Assembly: GCA_026075535.2 (NCBI GenBank)
Contig: AP026545.1
Location: 4,898,001-4,962,000, forward strand
DNA from: Tricholoma matsutake
Lineage: Eukaryota; Basidiomycota; Agaricomycetes; Agaricales; Tricholomataceae
Length of the DNA: 64,000 bases
Reading direction: 5' to 3'
Each line of letters opens with the position of its first letter. Within the stretch, counting starts at the first letter, position 1. Positions 50,026 to 59,618 of the stretch are shown in pieces. The notes under the pieces were generated by a model. It was not told where the DNA came from. It worked only from the letters and a program-made list of their open reading frames with translations, and made no database searches. The position numbers and the translations under genes were made by a program.

Positions 50026-50605
50026 AGGCAGAGCATGGTCGGATGTATCCTTTCTCCAGGTTTCCATCTAGAAACTCATTGAGTTTCTCTTGTTCTTTCG
50101 GTGTCAGTGGGTAGACTTTGCAATCTTTTGGTACAAAGCCTTCCTTCAAGTTGATCACATGATCCCATGGTTTTGATTTCTCAAATACCTGTCTGTATTT
50201 CTGGTATTCCAGTGGCAGTAGGTCATCCAGGGTCTGCTTGCTGGCCTCTTTTCCCTCTTCCTGTTCATGTGCAAGTCGCTGGGAAATGGATGTCTTTGCT
50301 CTGATCCATGCGCTATTCGAGAGTAGATATCGTGGAGAGTCTTTGCTTTTTGTGAGCCTGGAGATTGTGTTCATTTTCCGTGTGTAGGTATGGGTTGGTC
50401 CTCGGTGTTTGTTGGTCAGGGGTGGTCCTTCTGGTGGTTTGAATATGCCAATGACCGGTTCTCCTCGTACATATGCAATCAGGATGTCCGTCACATCCTG
50501 TTCATGGGTTTCTTCCATTGCTTGTATTTCCATGCCGGTGTCTGCCAGTAGTTCCTCATCAGGTACTTCTTCGACTTTCACTTGAGGGGGAGTCTCCCTG
50601 GGCAT
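50026..50605 (-). pseudogene. Gypsy element 1 pol: start of the reverse transcriptase
   Basis: Reads from 50605 with an acidic leader and then the classical lead-in to a Ty3/gypsy RT: DDLLPLEYQKYRQVFEKSKP, WDHVINLKEGFVPKDCKVYP, LTPKEQEKLNEFLDGNLEKG and YIRP. Just where the RT fingers motif should follow (family: SxSPxASPxFFVxKKD), the sequence changes at about 50025-50035 to hAT transposase. The RT is therefore broken before any catalytic residue. Confidence 0.85.
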
Positions 50606-50692
50606 AGGTGCTTCAGCGTTGATGGTACCATGATCTGGGGTCCTATAATTGTGGGTCGGGGTAGTCCTCTGTTGGGGGTCATTTGTCCTGTT

Positions 50693-51676
50693 TCATGGTG
50701 TCATTTTCATGTTCCTTTTGCTGGTGCTTCCCTCCCCTGTGGAGGTTAGCAATTCCTTCATCTTTTGCACAATTCGTTGTGTCCTGTTGCATTCATTGTT
50801 TTTGCCCTTCTCCAGTTGTTCTTTCTTCTGGTTTTCTTGGGTCTTGGCAATGGCACATCTCGCTGCTTCGAGGTTTCTACCTTCTTTAGGAGTGTCCTTG
50901 GTCTTGGTCCTTGCAATGGCTTTCTGGACTGTATTCAGCTCCTTTGCTTTCTTTTTGGAAAGCCTTTCCTTTGTTTTTGTCACAGCCAGTTGGGCTTGGG
51001 CAAGGTTTCTCTCCTTTTCTTTGGAGAGTCTTTCTCTAGTTTTTGCCACAGCCAATCTGGCTCGGGCAAGGCTTCTCTCTTTCTCTTCAGAGAGCCTCTG
51101 TCTTGTCTTGGCTATGACACATTGAATTTGTGCCATTCTGTCATCGGGTGCCTCCCTTTCAGTGTTGACCCTGGGGAGTTTCAGGGTGTTTGGGAGGGCC
51201 TGTTTGGCTCTTCTTGTCTTCTCCAAGATTTGTTGGATTTGAGCCCGTTGTTCTTCATCTCGGAACTCAAAGGTTCCCTTTTTCCAGTCGATGATTGGGT
51301 TTATCTCCTGCAGCCATGGCAGGCCCAGGATTACTGATTCTTTGCCTAGTCCAGCAACTAGGTATTCCATTGGGTAGCTCCTCCCATTGATGTGGAGCCT
51401 CCCTTTCATGCATCTGGTGATCATTCCCTGTCTATTCAGGGTTCCATCTACGTTTGTGGCCCAGATGGTGTGGCCTAAAGTATGTGTCTTGATCTCTTCT
51501 CGTTCGATGAATTTCGAGTCGATAAAGACTCCTCCTGCTCCGGAGTCAAGGAGCACATTCATTGCGACATCTTTCCCATTGTCTGACTCAGCTACCCAAA
51601 TAGACAGGCACATAGATTGTCTATTCATGGTAGCTAAGAGTACAGATCCTAGGGAGACTACAGTGGTGACTGGCAT
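50693..51676 (-). CDS. Gypsy element 1 aspartic protease with repeat-built coiled coil
   Basis: A 327-codon open frame. The N-terminal third is a retropepsin: MNVLLDSGAGGVFIDSKFIE (catalytic D-S-G), then HTIWATNVDGTLNRQG, SYPMEYLVAGLGKESVILGL and PWLQEINPIIDWKKGTFEF. After this comes a highly charged helical extension of about 150 residues built from degenerate repeats of about 23 residues, with cores like AVAKTRERLSKEKERNLAQ and AVTKTKERLSKKKAKEL. It ends SKRNMKMTP at 50693. The protease matures Gag-Pol in such elements. Repeated charged linkers between protease and RT occur in fungal gypsy elements, but the regular unit here is striking. The frame is open, yet the element is broken, so it cannot act alone. 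Confidence 0.8.
   Translation of the reverse strand: MPVTTVVSLGSVLLATMNRQSMCLSIWVAESDNGKDVAMNVLLDSGAGGVFIDSKFIEREEIKTHTLGHTIWATNVDGTLNRQGMITRCMKGRLHINGRSYPMEYLVAGLGKESVILGLPWLQEINPIIDWKKGTFEFRDEEQRAQIQQILEKTRRAKQALPNTLKLPRVNTEREAPDDRMAQIQCVIAKTRQRLSEEKERSLARARLAVAKTRERLSKEKERNLAQAQLAVTKTKERLSKKKAKELNTVQKAIARTKTKDTPKEGRNLEAARCAIAKTQENQKKEQLEKGKNNECNRTQRIVQKMKELLTSTGEGSTSKRNMKMTP
50876..51145 (-). repeat. Degenerate 69-bp tandem repeats in the protease ORF
   Basis: About four degenerate units of roughly 69 bp (23 codons), each carrying a run like TKTKERL or AKTRERL followed by Ser, Lys/Glu and Lys pairs. On the plus strand the repeated core is TTTCTCT/TTTGGA-like sequence at 50940-51110. They encode an amphipathic, charged helix. 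Confidence 0.65.
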
Positions 51677-51726
51677 CGTATCAGGCCGCTGTTCTAAAAA
51701 CCCGATTCCTCCATGAGGTTAAGGGC

Positions 51727-52395
51727 TCATTCCTTTTCTTCGTTGTCTAGTTCATCCAGCATCATGCAGATCTTCTGGTAGGTGTCCACTCCAGTCTTTT
51801 TCTGGGTGAAGCAGTTTCCGTAGGGAGGGGGCGCTGACCATGTCTGGGTGGGGTTCTTTCCATCCCTGTGGTCGGACGATTGGTGTCCCGGTTGGTGGCA
51901 GATGAAACACAATCCTTTTCGGAGGTGTTCCACTCATTCTTGGTTCATCAGTTGGTTGATGTCAAGAGAGGGCTGTCCTTTCTTTGTCATTTTGTTTGTC
52001 TTCTGGTTCTGCCTGGTCTTTCCCAGGATTGCCATGGCCCATTGCCATTGGCCTTCATATTTCAAAGCTGCCTTTATCCAGCCTTCGAGAGTGTTGGGTA
52101 CCGTCTCCATTGTGTGTACCCTCTTCAGTAATTTGGGGTGCAGTCCATCCATGAAGTACCCGATCATGGCCACATCTTTGGTGATTCCCATCCTGTCTTT
52201 CAGGATGCAGAAGCTCACCACATATTCTTTGAGGTTCCCTGAACCTTGTTTGAGATTTTTAATCTCTGTTTTTGCCGTTCCAGCATTGTTGATCGGTGAG
52301 AAGGCCTCTAGGACCTTCTGTCTGAAGTCTGTGTATTCTCCGAGTCCCTCAGATTGGTGTTGGTTGACAAATGCCTGTGCCCAGGCAGCTGCTGT
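51727..52395 (-). pseudogene. Gypsy element 1 gag, 5'-truncated
   Basis: Reads AAAWAQAFVNQHQSEGLGEY, TDFRQKVLEAFSPINNAGTA, IKNLKQGSGNLKEYVVSFCI, YFMDGLHPKLLKRVHTMETV and PNTLEGWIKAALKYEGQWQ, all typical of gypsy Gag. A zinc knuckle follows, CFICHQPGHQSSDH, with His in place of the last Cys. The frames change near 51930, and the N-terminus of Gag is absent: the sequence changes at about 52395, probably where the 5' end of element 3 entered. Confidence 0.7.
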
Positions 52396-53334
52396 CTGTC
52401 AAGAACCGTTCCTCGCCCAATCGGAACCCGCATCCATCTGACCCTTTTCTGCACATCGAACATGACTTTTGTCTATGCCTCCCAATTTTGTTCCCAGCTG
52501 CCTTGCACTGCCCACACTGCTGTGCACCAGGCCACCTTGTACAGCATCCACGGCTGCTTTCCCAAGGCTGCTGTCTCTATTGCAAATTCGACTATGGATT
52601 CCTGTGCAGCTCCCACTAGATAATTTATCTATGCAGTCGAGACACTGCCGCAGTCTTTGTTCCTGTTCTGCATTATTCTGGACTACAGTATTTAAGCTTA
52701 GTTAGTTTCACCTTGTATTCCTCAGTTCATATATCGACATAGACTCAACTTTAATCTGCCAATCCAAACCTCCTTCTACTCCAACCTCAGTTCTCTAAGA
52801 GTCTGAACTCTGTTCAACTTGACCTCCAGTCTCCCTCTGAAGTTCTAACCTCATCTGAACTTAACCTAAGTTCCTCTGTACTCCTTCCTGTGTTTACCTG
52901 CACTTTCCCATTCCTATCTCCAAACCTCCAACTTGAAATTAGGACACCAGACGAGGTGAAGGGCACAGCTTCTTACAAGCTGAAGCCAAGTCCTTTCCAT
53001 TTCCCCTCCTGCAGAATCCGCAACGACCTGACACCCTTCCATAAACAACACCCGCAGTGTCCAAGCAGATTCTGATGAACCCTCTAGGATCAGTTCTTAA
53101 TAGTATATACAAACTAACACTTCACTCATCCATTTCCTCTCTATGACCCCTACTGAGACCTGCCAGCGCACAACAAGAAATTCCCAATGCACCGGTACTA
53201 TTCCAGGGATCTCTGCAATCCAGTGATCCACCCTTTCCGACCCTCGACCCACCACTACTTTTGGAGTGTCTTCCAGACCCTCAAACATCTTCCAACAAAT
53301 CAGCTCAGGAGCCCCCTCAATCAGTGCCAATCTC
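52396..53334 (+). other. Probable 5' LTR and leader of gypsy element 3
   Basis: This stretch lies between the broken element 1 gag and the gag start of element 3. It has features of a fungal LTR and leader: TGTCAAGAACC near the junction, TATTTAAGCTTAG near 52690 as a possible core promoter, and a long C/T-rich tract (52740-52930). The matching 3' LTR would lie beyond the right edge of the window, so the LTR cannot be proved here. Frames inside are not convincing genes, although 52371-52619 has a Cys-rich patch. Confidence 0.45.
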
Positions 53335-53571
53335 ATGTCCACCTGTGCCCTGCAACCCTCTGGCAACCTGGAAGGTTTTCAATCAAGAACTCCCCTTGAG
53401 TACATAGGGGGCATCAACCAGCCTGAACCCTTCAGGTTGGAAGATCCTGGTCTAGAGGACGGACCCCCCAGCGGACCCAACGGCCCTGGGGGTGACCCCA
53501 ATCCCAATGATCCTGAGGATCAACCTCCCACAGGGGAAAACCCTGACCCAGGGGATAGGTTCATAGATGTC
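53335..53571 (+). pseudogene. Gypsy element 3 gag, first part (split by element 2)
   Basis: From the ATG at 53335 a 79-codon frame is Pro/Asp/Gly-rich (GPGGDPNPNDPEDQPPTGEN) and ends DRFIDV exactly at the 5' LTR of element 2. The last five bases, ATGTC, are repeated after the 3' LTR. Leaving out element 2 and one ATGTC copy continues the same frame at 59624 (LYNLLESIRTLRQ) to the stop at 60568, giving a 393-aa Gag. This acidic N-terminus is typical of the family. Confidence 0.85.
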
Positions 53572-53997
53572 TGTAAGGGGACTAGGGAGGTGCCCTGTGT
53601 GTTTTTCCTATTTTTTATGTTCGTCCTATATTTTTCCCCACCTCATTTCCTTCTATTCTTCATTTTCTATGATTTTTCCGGATTTTATTACTAATTTTCC
53701 CTTGCTATCATGTTTGTACATGTTGACACTTTTATATTTAGAGGCGGAGTACCCCTTCTGACACATACCCCTTGGTATGATGTCATTTGGCGGCCTTGAT
53801 CTGCCTATCTCCGCCTTTTTCTATTTTTAGGTTATATTTGATTTTTGTCGTCTTCACATATACTGGGCATCAGCAAGGGGATCCTTAGAGTTTTCTCTTT
53901 GGATTTCCCTTTGCTAGGTGCGCCCCCAATCCCTGTATTATGTAGCATAATTTTAACTTTGGATTTCCCTTTGCTAGAGGCTGAGGTTGCCCTTATA
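53572..53997 (+). repeat. 5' LTR of gypsy element 2
   Basis: Begins TGTAAGGGGACTAGG and ends GAGGTTGCCCTTATA; 426 bp. It matches 59193-59618 except at six positions. It contains two copies of a short internal repeat, TTTGGATTTCCCTTTGCTAG (near 53902 and 53958). Confidence 0.95.
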
Positions 53998-54163
53998 GTA
54001 GAAAACTCTCCCCTAAGGCCCGAAAATCGTGAACGCGCTGCCCAAAATAGGCAGGTACGGACTGAACGACACTTCCCAAAGCTCCACAGAGTCCCTACAC
54101 ACCGTTCCAGATACTCTCGCCTTTATTACGCCGCCATTTTCGCCAAACGCGCTCCCTAGCGAC

Positions 54164-55282
54164 ATGGACGCATCAGAATGCTTCGACACACTTGAAAGCG
54201 ACGTTTCCGGAATGCGCACGCAAATCGACTCGCTTAAATCTACGATTGAAAACTTTGTTAGGACCCTCCAGGCTAACCCTACGACTAATAGTTCCCCCTT
54301 CACGACTCCAAGCGCACCCAACAACGACGTTTTGCCAAACACGTCCACTAAGGAACGTGCCCAGATCAAACTGTCCCCCCCCGCCGAATTTAATGGTGCA
54401 CGTGCGCAGGGATGTGCATTCCTTAATTCCTGTGAGTTGTACATTAGTCTCCAGTCGCATCAATTCATCGATGAGGCTGCAAAAATTTATTGGGCCTTCA
54501 CATACATGAAATCTGAACGCGCCTATCTCTATGTGGATCGTATCCTACGTCAAACTAAAGAACTCGGTTCTCTACCTTTCTCCACTTGGGGTGACTTTCA
54601 AGCTGAGTTTGTACGCCACTTCTGCCCCCTCAATGAACACCACTGAGCAGTGACACGACTTGAGTCATCCACTTACCACCAGGGACGTCGATCCGTGGAT
54701 GACTATATCGATGAGTTCAAGGATTTGGTGGACATGGCAGGATATGGGAGTGGGTTACCAGTGGTGGTGAAGTTCCGATGGGGACTCAACCGAGAAATTC
54801 AGGACCAGATTGCACAGATGTTGGAAGGGCGCCCAGCGGACGATGATATCCTTGCTTGGTATGAAGCTGCTTCACTCTGTGACGAGAACCGACTCACAAA
54901 TGCGGCGTTTAATGCTGCATTCCGTGCTCCAACTACCACTCATACACCCTACACCCTCAATCGAAGCCTCCCCCACCCTAACCCCATTCCTGCTCGTCAA
55001 ACTCCCACACCAGCTGTCAATGTCCCAGTACCAATGGATGTTGATGCAGCCCGCAGCCGTGCACGTAAGTTGGATCTCTGCTACCGTTGTGGGGAACCTG
55101 GACACAGGGCTGGAGCATGTCCCCATCATCAGGATATCCGCATGCTCACCCCCGAGGGACGAGACGAACTCCTGCAAGATTTGTTGGTGCTTGTAGATGT
55201 TGAGGAAGCGAAGGATCAAGTTGCAGAGGAGATTAAGTTGGAAGTTGTAGAGGAGCAGGATTTTCCTATTCGCAGCGAGTGA
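54164..55282 (+). pseudogene. Gypsy element 2 gag (one in-frame TGA)
   Basis: From the ATG at 54164: MDASECFDTLESDVSGMRTQ, then a short coiled coil. The capsid-like part has AQIKLSPPAEFNGARAQGCA, TYMKSERAYLYVDRIL and FQAEFVRHFCPLNEHH. An in-frame TGA (54644) follows, and the same frame continues AVTRLESSTYHQGRRSVDDY, FRWGLNREIQDQIAQML, a Pro/Thr linker and the zinc knuckle LCYRCGEPGHRAGACP (C-x2-C-x4-H-x4-C). The stop TGA lies where an Arg (CGA) would suit the family. Without it Gag would be about 372 aa. The 3' end overlaps the pol frame, which is in the -1 phase. Confidence 0.9.
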
Positions 55283-58200
55283 ATCGTACGCCCTCACTGC
55301 CGGTCCATAACTGCTTTGAAGTCTTGTCAGTTGAATCCCCAGAGAATGAATCCATTTCTATGACTGCTCCCCTCTCTGACCCTTCGAAGTTGGCTAAAGA
55401 CGTACCTGCTCTCCCCATCTCTCCTTCTACTCCACATCCCAAAATTAAATCATGGGAGCGTAAACTAGCACGCAAGTATATTGTGGCATCCACTCCCTCT
55501 GCACATTCCTTAAACCTAGCCATCGAACTGCAGACGACCGACACTGGACAGATACTTGGTGTCTCTGCGCTCCTGGACTCTGGTGCGACTGGTCTCTTCA
55601 TTGATTCCCATCTGGTACAACAACATCGTCTAAATACTTGCTCACTCTCACGTCCAATACCTGTATATAACATGGATGGATCCCCAAATGAAGCTGGTGC
55701 CATCCGAGAGGTTGCAGACCTGGTTCTCCATTACAAAGATCATAGTGAGCATGCCCTTTTTGCTGTCACTCAATTAGGAAAGCAAAAGGTGATTTTTGGA
55801 TATCCATGGCTTCGAGACCATAACCCAGAGGTTGACTGGCGCAACGGGGAGGTTACCATGAGCCAATGTCCATCCCGCTGTCAGACATGTTTCACGGAAG
55901 CCAGGCAAGAACGTCGTGGACAGAAGGCGGCAATACGACAAACTCAGAAGTGTCGTGCTGGACCCCTGCCTATACCTGAAGTGGAATTGGAAGGGGTTCC
56001 TAATCTAATGCCAGACTCGGATGATGATGATGAGGACCCAGAGGAAGTGGAGGAGGGTGATCGGATCTTCTACACTGCGATTCGCTCATCGCATGAGGTG
56101 TGTGCCACATCAAACATATCCCAATGCCTCGCCGAGGCCTTCCACAAAAACAATGCTGCTAAATCCTCTACTAACTCCTTACTCCCTCATCTCCATGAGT
56201 TTGAAGACGTGTTCTCCAAGGAGTCATTCGACTCTCTTCCTGCGTGCAAGCCATGGGATCACGCGATTGAACTCACCCCTGGCGCAACCCCTTCATCCTG
56301 CAAGGTCTATCCTCTCTCTCCGGAAGAACAACGGCAGCTTGACCAGTTCATCGATGAGCACCTGGCCTCTGGACGTATTCGACCATTGAAGTCACCCATG
56401 GCCTCTCCCTTTTTCTTTGTCAAGAAGAAGGATGGCTCACTTCGACCAGTTCAAGACTACAGAAGGCTCAACAACATCACAGTCAAAAATCGCTACCCAC
56501 TACCCCTCATCTCCGAACTTGTAAACCAGCTCCATGGAGCCTGATACTTCACCAAGCTCGATGTCCGTTGGGGCTATAATAATGTGAGGATAAAGGAGGG
56601 AGATGAGTGGAAGGCAGCCTTTTGTACCAACCGTGGTCTTTTTGAACCGCTTGTCATGTTCTTTGGCCTTACTAATAGCCCTGCCACGTTTCAGACCATG
56701 ATGAATGACATCTTCCATGACCTCATCCTCGAAGGCGTTGTCTGCATCTATCTCAATGACATCCTCATCTTCACTCGCATGGTTGAAGAGCACCGTCACA
56801 TCACACACCTCGTCCTAGAGCGACTTCGACGGTACAAACTCTACCTTCATCAGGACAAATGCGAGTTCGAAAGGACCAAGATCAAGTACCTCGGCCTGAT
56901 TATCTTGCAGGGTCAAGTGGAGATGGATCCTATCAAGGTAAATGGGGTCACAGCTTGGCCGACGCCCACAAACAAGAAGGAGGTGCAGTCTTTCCTGGGC
57001 TTCATCAATTTCTATTGGCGTTTTATCAAGGATTTCTCACATCATGCATGACTGCTGTTCGACTTGACAGGAAAGGAGGCATGGAGGTGGGATAATGCAC
57101 AACAGGAGGTGTTCGAAAAGCTTAAGGAGATGGTCACTTCCGCTCCAATCCTTACCTTTGCTGACGATTCGAGTCCTTTTTGTGTAGAAGCCGACAGTTC
57201 TGACTTTGCGACGGGCGCCGTGTTGTCTCAGCAGTCTCCGGAGGACCAGAAGTGGCATCCTGTTGCATTCTACTCCAAAAGCCTTAGTGCTGTAGAGAGA
57301 AACTACGAGATCCATGACAAGGAGATGTTGGCGATAATGCGTGTGCTTGAGGAGTGGCGACACTTCCTTGAGGGTGCCCAACACAAGGTGGAAATTTGGA
57401 TGGATCACAAGAACCTCGAGTACTTCATGACGGCCAAGAAATTGAACCGTCGTCAAGCTCGTTGGTCCCTGTATCTATCTAGATTTGACTTCTCCTTACA
57501 CCACTGTCTGGGTTGCAGCATGGGGAAGACCGATGCCCTATCCCGACGTGCAGACCATGGTGATGGCAGCGGTGACAACCAAAACATTGTGCTGTTGCAG
57601 CCAGACCTATTCACCATTCAGGCACTGGAAGGCATCGCACCCCAGGGCGAGGAGCGGGACATCCTACATGACATTCGTCACACAAATCATAGCGGTTTAC
57701 ATGAGGATGTTGTCGCCTGAGCTGTTAAAGAACTGAGGAAGGGATCGACCCTTTCCTTACGTGTGGCAGAGTGGGCTGAAAAGGAGGACTTGTTGTATTT
57801 CAGGGATCGCATCTATGTTCCCAATGACCCAGACCTTTGCCGGCGCATCATATCCCAACACCATGACTCACAGATTGCTGGCCACCCCAGATGCTGGAAG
57901 ACCTTGGAGCTCACCTCACAGAACTATTGGTGGCCACAAATGTCATGGCTCATTGGTCAGTATTGTTGCACTTGTGACCTTTGCTTATGCACCAAGGTTC
58001 CTTGTCGCAAGCCTATTGGTGAGCTACACCCTCTTCCTGTTCCAGAGAGTCGTTGGGATGTCGTCAGCGTCAACTTTGTGGTGGAATTGCCAGAGTCAAA
58101 TGGGTTTGATGCGGTGATGTGCACAGTTGACTCAGTGGGAAAACGTGCTCACTTCATTCCCACTCACACCACTGTCAGTGCCCTAGGTGCCGCTCGACTC

Positions 58201-59181
58201 TACCTCCACCACATGTGGAAATTACATGGACTTCCTGGTGCCTTCCTCTTGGATCGTGGCCCTCAGTTCATGGCAGAGTTCACTCGTGAGCTGTACCGAC
58301 TCCTGGGGATCAAACTCCTCGCTTCAACTGCTTATCACCCACAAACTGATGGCCAGACGGAGTGAGTCAACCAGGAACTGGAGCAGTACATCCGCCTCTT
58401 TGTCAATGAACGCCAGGACGATTGGGATGATCTCCTTCCTTTGGCTGAGTTCAGATACAACAACCATGTCCATGCTTCCACTCAACAGACCCCTTTCCTC
58501 TTAGACACTGGATGACATCCACGCATGGGATTTGAACCTCGCCAAACTCCCTCACACATCGAGACAGTGAATGAGTTCACAGAACGCATGAGGGATAGCT
58601 TGGAGGAGGCAAGGGCAGCCTTAGCAAAGGCGAAGGATGACATGGCGCGATTTTACAACCAACGGCACTCCCCAACCCCTAAGTACAAGGTTGGTGATCG
58701 AGTTTATCTTGACTCCAGTGACATTTCCACTACACGTCCATCCAAGAAACTCGCTCATCGCTTCTTGGGACCTTTCCCCATTGTCAAGTGCGTTGGAACA
58801 CATGCCTATCGTCTACGCCTCCCAGCCTCCATGTCCAGACTCCATCCTGTCTTCCATGTCGTCAAATTGCTTCCAGCCCCCCCAGATCCGTTCCCGGGAC
58901 GCCATTCACACCCACCACCACCACCTACAGTGATCGAGGGAGAACCCCAATATGAAGTCGAGTCAATCTTGGACAGCCGTTTACATCAAGGAAAACTCCA
59001 GTATTTGGTACATTGGAAGGGTTATGGGTATGAGGAGAACTCATGGGTCGAAGAGTCTGACATAAATGCCCCTCGGTTAATCAAGGAATTCCACCGATGG
59101 CACACTGCTGCACCGTGTTGCATTCAAGTCATGGACTTTGGTCGTATACGATTTCGAATGCATCAGGGCGATGCATCTTAG
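55279..59181 (+). pseudogene. Gypsy element 2 pol (protease-RT-RNase H-integrase-chromodomain), five TGA stops
   Basis: One continuous frame of 1,301 codons interrupted only by TGA at 56542, 57049, 57718, 58363 and 58513. Domains in order: retropepsin VSALLDSGATGLFIDSHLV; RT with KSPMASPFFFVKKKDGSLRP, FFGLTNSPATFQTMMNDIF and the active-site box YLNDILIF (family YLDD, so the first Asp is Asn); RNase H with FCVEADSSDFATGAVLSQQ and KSLSAVERNYEIHDKEMLAI. The integrase has a zinc site (HHDSQIAGHP through CDLC) and a core with VSVNFVVELP (family VDF, so the first DDE Asp is Asn), LLDRGPQFMAEFTRELYRLL and AYHPQTDGQTE. A chromodomain, YEVESILDSRL through KGYGYEENSWV, ends the protein. It overlaps gag by 4 nt in the -1 phase. 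All five stops sit where Arg is expected. Confidence 0.93.
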
Positions 59182-59192
59182 AGAGGGGGTGA

Positions 59193-59618
59193 TGTAAGGG
59201 GACTAGGGAGGTGCCCTGTGTGTTTTTCCTATTTTTTATGTTTGTCCTATATTTTTCCCCACCTCATTTCCTTCTATTCTTCATTTTCTATGATTTTTCC
59301 GGATTTTATTACTAATTTTCCCTTGCTATCATGTTTGTACATGTTGACACTTTTATATTTAGAGGCAGAGTACCCCTTCTGACACATACCCCTTGGTATG
59401 ATGTCATTCGGCGGCCTTGATCCGCCTATCTCCGCCTTTTTCTATTTTTAGGTTATATTTGATTTTTGTCGTCTTCACATATACTGGGCATCAGCAAGGG
59501 GATCCTTAGAGTTTTCTCTTCGGATTTCCCTTTGCTAGGTGCGCCCCCAATCCCTGTATTATGTAGCATAATTTTAACTTCGGATTTCCCTTTGCTAGAG
59601 GCTGAGGTTGCCCTTATA
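59193..59618 (+). repeat. 3' LTR of gypsy element 2
   Basis: 426 bp, same termini as the 5' LTR. It is preceded directly by the purine-rich tract AGAGAGGGGGTGA, the likely polypurine primer site, and followed by ATGTC, the target duplication. Confidence 0.95.

Larger units (their letters stand above)
53572..59618 (+). mobile_element. Gypsy element 2: complete chromodomain Ty3/gypsy retrotransposon
   Basis: 6,047 bp from LTR to LTR, flanked by the 5-bp duplication ATGTC (53567-53571 and 59619-59623). Two 426-bp LTRs enclose gag and a single-frame pol in the order protease, RT, RNase H, integrase, chromodomain (a chromovirus). The frames have no frameshift but carry in-frame TGA codons at 54644, 56542, 57049, 57718, 58363 and 58513, so the copy is dead as written. 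The LTRs differ at six of 426 sites, so insertion is fairly recent. It sits inside the gag of element 3. Confidence 0.95.

Noticed and set aside
52371..52623. Cys-rich plus-strand frames resembling a zinc-binding protein
   Set aside because: Two overlapping frames both look Cys/Pro-rich because of C/T-rich DNA, and they lie at the junction between two elements, with no family match.
54644..58515. UGA recoding or suppressor readthrough in element 2
   Set aside because: Considered because pol has no frameshift, but the LTR differences and the lost catalytic Asp residues show the same CpG change, so decay is the simpler account.
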